Positions 21,473 to 29,499 of a stretch of DNA of 64,000 nt are shown here, piece by piece. The notes below the pieces were generated by a model. The model did not search any database and had not been told where the DNA came from. It saw only the letters and a program-made list of their open reading frames with translations. Made by a program: the position numbers and the translations under genes. Every line of letters begins with the position of its first letter. Positions within the stretch are counted from its first letter, which is position 1. Origin of the DNA: Rhodotorula mucilaginosa (lineage: Eukaryota > Basidiomycota > Microbotryomycetes > Sporidiobolales > Sporidiobolaceae); contig CP137870.1 of NCBI GenBank assembly GCA_034406715.1, forward strand, positions 434,001 to 498,000. The letters run 5' to 3'.

Positions 21473-23860
21473 ATGCGCCGAGTCGCAGGGCATGCACTGA
21501 GAGCTGTCTCGAGACCACATGCTGTCCCTGCGCTGACCCGCTTCGCGCCGCAAGCGGTCGCCACTCCGCCGCGCTCCTTCACGAGTTCGCCCCAGTCCAG
21601 CTTCTTCTTCCGGCGCCCGACCAAGAGCGCGAGCGACCTGGCGCGCGAGCTGCTCGATGCCAAGGAGCGGGATCGACCGGATGTGCTCGCGCGCGTGTAC
21701 CCGCAGCTCGTCGAGGCGGCCAAGGAGGCGTCGTCGTCGCGAGCACCGCCGCCTCTGTCGCCGGACGAGTTGCGCGCCCTGATGCGCTTCGCCGTCAGGA
21801 CGAGGCGCTTCCAGCTCTGCCTGCGTATATTCAACGACATGAGCCGCGTCTTTGGCTTCAAGCACTCCCTCTGGGACCACAACGTCCTCTTGCAGTGCCT
21901 CGTGCAGGCAGACCGCTTGCCGAAAGCGCTTGAGTGGATCGAGTCGATCCGAGCAGCCCAAGGCCTCACTCCGACCGCTTCCGAATGGAACATCCTCCTG
22001 CAAGGGTACCGGCGCAAGGGGGACCTCCAGGGGATGCAGGACCTCGTCGCGAGGATGCGGTCGACCGGCGTCGAACCCAACGTCGTCTCTTACAACACCC
22101 TCATTTCGGCAGCTTTCGATGCCGGCAACCTCGAGCAAGTGCGCGACACCGTGCGAGATATGCGGTCGGCAGGGATCGAGCCGGACCGGACGACAGACAC
22201 GGCCCTGCTCGTCGGGTTCCTCGAAGCTGGCGAACTCGCCAGTGCACGAGAAGTGCGGGAGCGGCTCGCGAAATCCGTCGGCTTGGTCTCGAAACTCAAG
22301 GGCAAGTCATCGGCACGGCAGGAGCTTCCCACGATCAACGCGCTCGTCAAGTACGAAGCCGTCATTGGCGGCTTCGAAGAGGCTCTCGCGCTCGCGAAGC
22401 AGTTTGGCGAGGATGGCGTATCTTTCGATGCGATGACCGTCAACACCCTCGTCAAGGAGGGGACTGCGCGCGTCAGAACGGCCGCGGACGGGGTGCACAT
22501 CCTCGAACGAGTCGAAGACGCCACCGGCGTGAGGTCGAATCGGCGCACGTGGGCGCTGCTGATCTCGCACCTCGCGAGCAATCCAGCCGGAGCTGCCGAG
22601 GCGCTCGAGGCGTACCAGTCGGCCCGAGATCGAGGCCTCGAACCCGATTCCGGCATGGTCCAGCCTCTGCTCGATATCATGTTGCGGCCTGAAGTGCGGG
22701 AGGAGCACCGCGCGGACATCAAGGCGCTGTACGACGACCTGAGCACGTCTTCGCGGACTTACTCGACTGCACCGGATGCGGGCATCTACTCGACCATCTT
22801 GCGCGCTTGCGCCGATGTCGACGCGCCAGACCTCGAATGGTCCCGAGCGGTCGTCAAAGATATGCGCCAGCGGGGAGTCGGACTCGACGGAACGACCGCC
22901 TCCGCTCATATCATTGCGTTGATGCGAGCGGCAGGCTCGTACGAGGAGGCGTTCCAGGCGTACGACGAGATTCGGGCGCTCGGGCCGAGCGTGCTCGACT
23001 TGAGGGCTTACAACGCCATCCTCGCCGCGTTCACTTCGCTGCCGTTTTCTGCGGACGAAGCGGCGCCTCCGAAGCTCGTCATGGAGATCCTCACCGACAT
23101 GCGCAAATCAAACCACCCGCCCAACTCGGCAACGTACTCGCTCCTCCTCACCTACTACGCCTACGCCGCGCCTTCGTCCTTCAACCACGTCGCGCACCTG
23201 CATTCGCTCATCAAGCTCGACTCGTCGCTCGATCCCGACACGGCCTTGTTCAACTCGCTCTTCATGGCGTATTCCCGCACCGGCGCGACGAGCGCAGCGT
23301 ACCGGATCTGGGAGACGATGCTGCAGTACACTTTGCGGTCTTCGTCCGGCACGGGGGCTATCGCAGTCGACTCGAGGACACTTTCGATCCTGTTCGACAC
23401 GTGCGGGCACGACGGGACGGCGGCGGCGCAGGCGCGCGCGCGGCGAGTTTGGGCCGACCTCGAATCGGGTCGGCTCGGCGTCGAGCGGAACTTGAAAGTG
23501 TGCGACAGCTACGTCGAGGCGTTGTGCCGCTTTGGCGCGCTCGACGAGGCCGAAAGGATCGTCTTTGGCGACATGGACGGTGGCGGTCGAGGAGGAGGAG
23601 GAGGAGGACCGCTCCCACGCTCGGGCGTGAGCACGGTCGAAGTCTTGCTCAAGTTTGCGCGCAAGGACAGCCAGGAACGGTTCGAGGCGGTGTCGAAGAG
23701 GATACAGGAGGAACGACCCGACTTGTGGGACGCGATCGGTACAGAGACGAAGCAGCCGAGGCGGCCCGGACGGGCTGAACGATCGGGAGATGCAGACGAG
23801 GGATTCTTCTCGTCGACGCACACCACGGCGGCGGCGGCGGCGACGCAACTAGAGTCGTAG
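21473..23860 (+). CDS. Pentatricopeptide repeat protein, mitochondrial
   Basis: 795 residues in one uninterrupted exon, unusual in this intron-rich window. The N-terminus (MRRVAGHALRAVSRPHAVPA, then RSFTSSPQ) looks like a mitochondrial presequence. Repeated 35-residue PPR helices are plain: NVLLQCLVQADRLPKALEWI, TASEWNILLQGYRRKGDLQG, NVVSYNTLISAAFDAGNLEQ, LRAYNAILAAF and NSATYSLLLTYY. PPR proteins bind organelle transcripts one base per repeat and control their processing, stability or translation. The target RNA cannot be read from the sequence. The C-terminus is low-complexity (Gly run, then Ala/Thr). Confidence 0.8.
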   Translation: MRRVAGHALRAVSRPHAVPALTRFAPQAVATPPRSFTSSPQSSFFFRRPTKSASDLARELLDAKERDRPDVLARVYPQLVEAAKEASSSRAPPPLSPDELRALMRFAVRTRRFQLCLRIFNDMSRVFGFKHSLWDHNVLLQCLVQADRLPKALEWIESIRAAQGLTPTASEWNILLQGYRRKGDLQGMQDLVARMRSTGVEPNVVSYNTLISAAFDAGNLEQVRDTVRDMRSAGIEPDRTTDTALLVGFLEAGELASAREVRERLAKSVGLVSKLKGKSSARQELPTINALVKYEAVIGGFEEALALAKQFGEDGVSFDAMTVNTLVKEGTARVRTAADGVHILERVEDATGVRSNRRTWALLISHLASNPAGAAEALEAYQSARDRGLEPDSGMVQPLLDIMLRPEVREEHRADIKALYDDLSTSSRTYSTAPDAGIYSTILRACADVDAPDLEWSRAVVKDMRQRGVGLDGTTASAHIIALMRAAGSYEEAFQAYDEIRALGPSVLDLRAYNAILAAFTSLPFSADEAAPPKLVMEILTDMRKSNHPPNSATYSLLLTYYAYAAPSSFNHVAHLHSLIKLDSSLDPDTALFNSLFMAYSRTGATSAAYRIWETMLQYTLRSSSGTGAIAVDSRTLSILFDTCGHDGTAAAQARARRVWADLESGRLGVERNLKVCDSYVEALCRFGALDEAERIVFGDMDGGGRGGGGGGPLPRSGVSTVEVLLKFARKDSQERFEAVSKRIQEERPDLWDAIGTETKQPRRPGRAERSGDADEGFFSSTHTTAAAAATQLES

Positions 23861-24010
23861 CTCAAAAAGCTGGAAAGAACACTTCGAGATGCACTTGCGA
23901 GAGTTGACCGACTTTCGCCTATACGAGAGCTTATTTGGTTTGAGTCGGCAGGCAGCGCGAGAGAAAACAAGGACAACAACAATGACGACGATGCGTGCTA
24001 CGAGGACTAT

Positions 24011-25467
24011 TCAATGCCGGCCGAGAAGCTTGTCGGTGACCGCTCGCGGCATGCAGTAAACCGGATCGACACGCTGCGTTCCTGGGTAGTCGAGCAGGGC
24101 CAGTCCTGAAGCACAAGGAAGCGAGCAGTCTTGGTCAGGATTCGCGCCGTTCACGAGGGGGAGAAAAGAACGCACCGGCGAGGCCAAACACGGTGTGCCA
24201 AACATCGGCGACGTCGTCCGGCCGGTCTGCGATGCCGCCCTTTTCGGGATCCTGCGCGCTCAGGATGAACGCCGACAGTTTGGCGGCGTCGATCCAGTGC
24301 GCGCGGTTCAGGATTGCGAGCGACGCGAGGGCCCACCAGCTGTAGCAGACCTTGATAAGAACAAAACCAAATGTGCGTGCTCGGTCAGCTCGAGTGCTAG
24401 GTGCGCACTGTTTGATCCGGTTCAAAGGATTCGGGAAGGAAAGTCTGTTGCGGAGGCTCACATCTTCGAGCTTTTCTGGTCGCCCGTTCAGGCCGCCGTT
24501 TGGTAGTTGTCGCTCGCAGAGCCACCAGCAGAGCGTGTCCGAGTCGGCAATGTCGAGGCGATCCAAAATGGCGAGGGTGCCTAATGCCGTCCAGACTGCG
24601 CGGGTCTCGCAACAGAGTCAGTGTGCGCGCGATGCCCTGAAGAAGGAGCTCTATGCGGTGACATACCGTAGGCGGCATGAGTCTCTGCGCCTTCGACCAT
24701 GCCGAACCCGCCGTCAAAGTTTCGACAGTTGCCGATGAACCGGACCACCTTTTCTTTGTCGAGGGCGTCGAGTCGGCCGAGCAAGGAGAGGATCGCGACC
24801 GCACAGAACGTGAAACGGACAGAGTGCTCGCCCCACTCGTCTCCGGCGAACGAACCTCGTTCCGGATCCTGCAGCGACAGCACATCTGCGGACGAATTTG
24901 GCGCGATCAGTCCTCACCCTTCTCTCGGTGTGTCCGGATTGAGCGCCCAAAAGACCGACGTACAGTTGACGATTTTGTCGCGGTCGAGAATGTCGAGAGA
25001 ATCTTGCATGGCGAGGATCTGGACGGCACTGAGGGTGGTGTGGACGTTTGGGTCGTGATTCGGATACGGCGAGAAGGCGCCTACCGGGGGGGAGGGCCGG
25101 ACCGTCGCAAAACCTCGGGTCAGCTTTCCGTGTGCCCCCAAAGAAAGGAAAGGAAGAAAAACTCGCCGACCGAGGGTACGTAGCAAGACATGACCCATTC
25201 GATCATTTCGTCTCGCGGCAACGCGTCTTGACGGTTCATGAGCGCGAGTGCGGTCAATCCCCAATAGACGCCGTTCATGCGTAAGTGTTCGGTAAAGTAG
25301 TAGCTGAGTTCATCGCGGTTCTATTCGTGGGGGGTTTACAGTCAGCCTCCGCCCAGCCAAGAGAGAGGAGGAGAGAAGCAGACCTTGTCGAGGGACTGGA
25401 TGTACGAGACGTGCAAGTCTGAGAGGAGGCTAGTCGGGACTGCATCTCTTGCGTGCTGGTCTGCCAT
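24011..25467 (-). CDS. BET2: Rab geranylgeranyltransferase beta subunit (Bet2)
   Basis: Catalytic beta subunit of GGTase II, which adds geranylgeranyl groups to Rab GTPases (Ypt1, Sec4) with Bet4 and the escort protein. Several short introns. The prenyltransferase repeats are clear: [40 protein letters not shown] followed by [13 protein letters not shown], and a final repeat with [20 protein letters not shown]. The zinc ligands are the Asp and Cys of the EDVCYSWW region and the His of [19 protein letters not shown] is diagnostic of the Rab enzyme rather than farnesyl or GGTase I. The start at 25467 ([15 protein letters not shown]) leaves a 108-bp promoter shared with SEC61 gamma; the C-terminus is LLGRH. 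Confidence 0.88.
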
Positions 25468-25575
25468 CCCTGCCTCTATACACGCGGGTCAGACGCCAGA
25501 CGGTGTTGAGAAGGGGACCCGCGTACCCGCGCGTCTCTCTTTCTCTGTCAGACCGCACACGCAGGCCAGAACACG
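25468..25575. promoter_or_regulatory. 108-bp divergent promoter of BET2 and SEC61 gamma
   Basis: The start codons of two secretory-pathway genes are 108 bp apart on opposite strands. The space is rich in CT on the SEC61 gamma side. No named site was recognised. Confidence 0.4.
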
Positions 25576-26043
25576 ATGGACGCAGTCAAGGACCTCGCAG
25601 ACAACTCCAAGACCTTTGTCAGGGACGGCCAGGCTGTACGCTCTCTGTCCGCTCGCCCCGCCTCTCCCTCGCCTTCGACGTGTTCATCTCTCTGCCCGTA
25701 CGCTAACCTCGCTCGCCCGCCGCACAGTTCATCTCCCGGTGTACAAAGCCCGACAAGAAAGGTCAGTTCCGCCTCGGCTCTCCTCTGGCTGAGTCGAGTA
25801 GGCCCCTTTGCTGACTCTTTTCGAAATCCCCCACCTGATCGTGCCTCTTGTGCAGAGTACCTCCAAATCTGCCGCGCCGTCGCAATCGGATTCGCCATGA
25901 TGGGCGGAATCGGCTACCTCGTCAAGCTCATCCACGTCCGTACCCTTCCCCGGCCCGCTCGCGTGATCGCCATCTGTCTGACCTCTTCATCTCTTCTCCT
26001 CTGCCAGATTCCAATTAACAACATCCTCGTGGGAGCCGCATAG
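25576..26043 (+). CDS. SSS1: Sec61 gamma subunit (Sss1) of the ER translocon
   Basis: Small tail-anchored subunit that clamps the Sec61 channel at the ER membrane. Four exons, 25576-25635, 25728-25761, 25856-25935 and 26008-26043, splice to exactly 69 codons plus stop, the normal size of the family. The N-terminal amphipathic helix is MDAVKDLADNSKTFVRDGQA. The conserved FISRCTKPDKKEY spans exons 2-3. The membrane helix is AIGFAMMGGIGYLVKLIHI and the end is PINNILVGAA, all near-invariant in Sss1/SecE proteins. Because the coding exons are so short, no single open frame shows the gene. Confidence 0.92.
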   Translation: MDAVKDLADNSKTFVRDGQAVRSLSARPASPSPSTCSSLCPYANLARPPHSSSPGVQSPTRKVSSASALLWLSRVGPFADSFRNPPPDRASCAEYLQICRAVAIGFAMMGGIGYLVKLIHVRTLPRPARVIAICLTSSSLLLCQIPINNILVGAA

Positions 26044-26493
26044 AGATCGTACTGTTCTTGGCTACTTGGTGGGCTGGAGTCGAAAGATATCGCAACGGTG
26101 GTACGGGAGACGGGGACCAAAAAGAGGGAAGGGAAGACCGGCCACTTTACATGTTGCTGCAACCTCGCAAACCGGGAAACTTTGTATTTGTACCCTCCGT
26201 ATTCTCTCTCTCTCTCTGCGTGCGGGTGCTTTTCAGGTTCACTGCTGAGAGAGAAGTACGCTGGCAATTACTCAGGGTGAGATGAGACACATTGGACTGC
26301 GAGATGAGAGAGGCGAGACGAGGGGCGCGCCCATGCTCGCAAAAGAGCAGTACGGCATTGCAAGGCCACATCCAGAAATACCACAAACAAACGGACGGAC
26401 AACACACCACACGGACTCGTGTCGGAACCCCCCCCTTCCGAGTATAAGGGGCCGACTTCACTCCTCCGGAAACAACAATCTCCTGTGCGTTGC
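26044..26493. other. Convergent 3' region between SEC61 gamma and PEX11, with CT microsatellite
   Basis: 450 bp between two genes that end toward each other. It contains a TC dinucleotide run at 26203-26217 and a C run near 26430. No gene was seen. Confidence 0.45.
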
Positions 26494-27707
26494 TCACTTG
26501 GATGCGCCGAGGACCTTCTGGACCTGGCTGCGGAGGCCCATGAACGAAGTGACGGTCCCGACGAGGCCGATCGTGCCGTCGTCGAGCGAGTGGTAGCCGA
26601 GCGTGCCGGCCGGGATGAGAATGTCGAGCGCGTCCTGCGTGAGTTGGTACCGGACCGCGGCCTGCTGGCTGTGAGCGCGGTGAAAAGTAAGGCTCTTGTT
26701 AGCGTCCACTTGCTCCGTGGTCCAGCCGGATCCTAAACAGATTTTTCACGAGACAAAACAACTCACGTCTTGATCGTCCGCAAGTCGGCCTTGGCGGCGC
26801 CGTCCTTCTCGCCGGCGGCAGCTCCGCGACTGACAGCCTGCTCGCGCTGCTGGAGCCCGTAAAGCTTGTACAGACTCGAGACGATCGAGAAGGCGATGCC
26901 GGTGAACCACAAGCGGGCGGCGCGCTGTTGGATCGCGGCAAAAGTGGCGGGCGCGAACGGTCGGACCTTGGCCGAGTGGAGCTGTGCACGCCGCCCCGGT
27001 TCAGGTCGAGTTGGGTCAGAAGCGAGTCTCTCTCTCTCGGGGGATACGGGCGACTCGGTGCTCACCCAGACGAGCGTGTCGTTGACTAGGTAGCCGGCGT
27101 AGCCGAGTTGGCGACCGATCGTGGTAAACTTGAGGACCGGGTCAGTCAAGTCGAGTCCCTTGACGGCCGCCTGCAGGTGTTCGACCGGCTTTCCGATACG
27201 CATCACTGGGGGGTCATTGTGCATGCATTAGAGGCGTTCAAATGGGCGAGCGAAGAAACCCGCGGAGTGAAGGTGGATCGCCAGGAGAGCAAAGAACTCA
27301 CGCTTGCGGGAGAGGCCGAGGGTGCTCTTGAGGGCTTGCAGGCGCGCGACCGTCTCCTTGGAGTAGCCCTTGCGGAGGCAGTAGTAGGCGAGGAAGCGGG
27401 CATAGTACTGGACCGCGCGGTACAGCTTGTCACGGCCCACTGCGTGCGCGAGACAGAGGAGGAGGTCGCGTCAGTCTAAACCACGAACATATGAAGGACA
27501 CGGCTAGTATTGCTCTCCAGGCAGCCAGTCGTATCCGCATGAACGCTTGTCGCGGCTAGACTGACCAGTGGTTGAGCCGACCTTGAGGGCGGCGGTGACG
27601 GCGGGATGGAGCACGAGTTGGTGAACGACCGTCTGCGTGGGGTTGCTCTATTGTCAGTGTGCTTTACCTTGGACTGATTGCTGCCCCAGCCTAAAGGGAC
27701 TGACCAT
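26494..27707 (-). CDS. PEX11: Peroxisomal membrane protein Pex11
   Basis: Peroxisome elongation and division factor. The spliced N-terminus is MSNPTQTVVHQLVLHPAVTA; then VGRDKLYRAVQYYARFLAYY and KETVARLQALKSTLGLSRK form the amphipathic helices that tubulate the membrane. Further on are RIGKPVEHLQAAVKG, DPVLKFTTIGRQLGYAGYL, LWFTGIAFSIVSSLYKLYGL, and the C-terminal hydrophobic GTIGLVGTVTSFMGLRSQ. The first exon holds only the start ATG (27707-27705): a 57-bp intron with donor GTCAGT follows directly, and the next exon begins AGCAACCCC. At least four further introns. The protein is about 250 residues, the normal size. Its presence with the thiolase and acyl-CoA dehydrogenase fits a fungus active in fatty-acid oxidation. 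Confidence 0.87.
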
Positions 27708-28069
27708 GTCTGCTGGCGGGAGGAAATGCGCGTGTTGATGAACAAGTGGGGGGGCGCGGCGGGGGCAGCTGGAACGCGAGAGGGCGAAGCGAGTTGCGAC
27801 TTCTGGGTGAATGGATAGGCGAGAACAGGCGTGTGCTTCGAATCGAAAGCTTGGTGCGTGCGATGGACTTGGTCCAAGGGAAGGGCTGCCCGGGAGCCAG
27901 GCCGCCGGCGGAATTGTAGCCGGTGCGCGGGGAGGTTAGTTTGCAAGCCTCCCCTCAGGCGAACACAGCGCCCCTCTCACGCGGAAGCAGCTTCGAGCGA
28001 TGAAACTCGGAGAGCGAGCGAATCGCGGGGTCTTGCTCTCTACGCTCACCCACCAGAAGCTCAGCCGAG
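27708..28069. promoter_or_regulatory. Divergent intergenic region of PEX11 and CREG-like gene
   Basis: 362 bp shared by two genes transcribed away from each other. No specific element was recognised. Confidence 0.35.
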
Positions 28070-29284
28070 ATGGTTGGCATGATTCGCTGGATCGTGCCAG
28101 TCCTGGCGACCCTCGTGCCTGCGCTCGTCTCGGCCCGCGAGACCCTCGACGAAGCAGGTCCGTCCTTGTTCTCTGTTCTCGGCGCCCAGCCACTCGCACA
28201 CTGACCCCCGTGGATGCGACCGTGCCCCGATGCGCAGCCGTGCATGTCCGCGAACTTGTCGCCTATCGCGCTTACAATACTGGCGTCCTGATGAGCCAGT
28301 TCCCGAGCGATGCCGACGTGCCGACTCCCGGTCTCTCGTTCGGACTCGTGAGTCGGTTGCGTTGCCAGTGTCTCAACCGAATCCGCCGGTGGTGGAATCG
28401 GCCGAGACTGATGCTAACGGTCGAGCGAACCTCACAGCAAGAGTACTATGCGCCGTACCCCGACTCGAACGGCGACCTCCTCATGCTCGCCATGCCCATC
28501 GCTGCGGTCCGTTCACCATTTCGTCTCTTGTTGTGCGCACTCGAACAAATTTCGCTGACAGCCACCCTGAACATCCGCATATAGATCTACCGCAATGCCC
28601 TGCCGCCCAATCCGCCCAACTTGACCATCACGATCAACGACATGTACGGTTTCGGAGACGGCAACCTCGCCGCAGGCAGGATGCGCGTCGCGCTCTTTGG
28701 CACAATCGAACGCGTCGAGGGGGAGAAGGAGATTGCAAAGTGCAGGGAGGCGTACCTCCAAGGTCAGTCTGGGAGCTGGAGCCGTGGCAGCGTCATCAGA
28801 GCCAGAAACGCGGGACGCGGATCTGACCTGGCTTTTTCTTGGCTCTGCTGGACGACTGACAGCCCACCCTGATGCGCGCGGATGGGTCCCTCCCGGCGGC
28901 CCGCACGCGGCGTTCTACGCCCGCTTCCGCGTGCACAAGGTCTACGCTTTTGTGCGCCTCTCTTTTTAGTTTCTCCTTTGTTTCCGCGGACACGAATCTG
29001 ACAGACGTGGCTTTGCCCTCCGCCCTTTTTGTGCGTCTCGCCCACGACCACCCCTGCAGAACGGGTTCGGAGACGTCGCCTACATCGGCTGGGTCCCGCT
29101 CGATCTCTACCGCGCCTCGGGGGCGTTGATGCGCTCGGAGAAGGAGGTCCACCGCCATTGGCCGGTGCCGCAGCAGCCGGAGCAGGACGAACTCGTCGGC
29201 ATTGAGCAAGACGCCGTGGCGCGGATCTTGCCGGTGCAGGAAGCCGCGCAGGCTGGCAAGGACCGGTTCCGGATCCAGTGGTGA
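28070..29284 (+). CDS. Secreted CREG-like protein with FMN-binding split-barrel fold
   Basis: Starts with a signal peptide (MVGMIRWIVPVLATLVPALV, then SARETLDEA). The body matches CREG-type proteins of the pyridoxamine-phosphate-oxidase-like split barrel: VHVRELVAYRAYNTGVLMSQ, GLSFGL then QEYYAPYPDSNGDLLMLAMP, NLTITINDMYGFGDGNLAAG, RMRVALFGTIERVE, HAAFYARFRVHK, and GFGDVAYIGWVPLDLYR. Six or seven exons joined by short introns. CREG proteins keep the barrel but generally lack FMN and act in the endo-lysosomal or secreted space; the fungal role is unknown. An Asn-Leu-Thr sequon is present. About 260 residues. Confidence 0.7.
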
Positions 29285-29499
29285 TCTTGCGGCGCCTGCG
29301 GGCGCCGACGGCGAAATCCTCCGCGTGTCTTGTTTGTGACTCCCGTCCGCTTGTCCTTGATCAGTCGAGTGTAGCTATAGTATCGTGCATTTACCCCTGT
29401 GTTCTCATACATGATGGTATTCGAAGTCCTCGGCGACAATCGGATGCGTCATCTGCGCCGCCGTTTCTCCCTCTCCGAACGACGACAGCAAGCGGTGCG

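Noticed and set aside
20690-22138. Long minus-strand open frame of 482 codons
   Set aside because: It lies antisense to the well-supported snRNP and PPR genes, has no motif, and is the kind of shadow frame GC-rich coding DNA creates.
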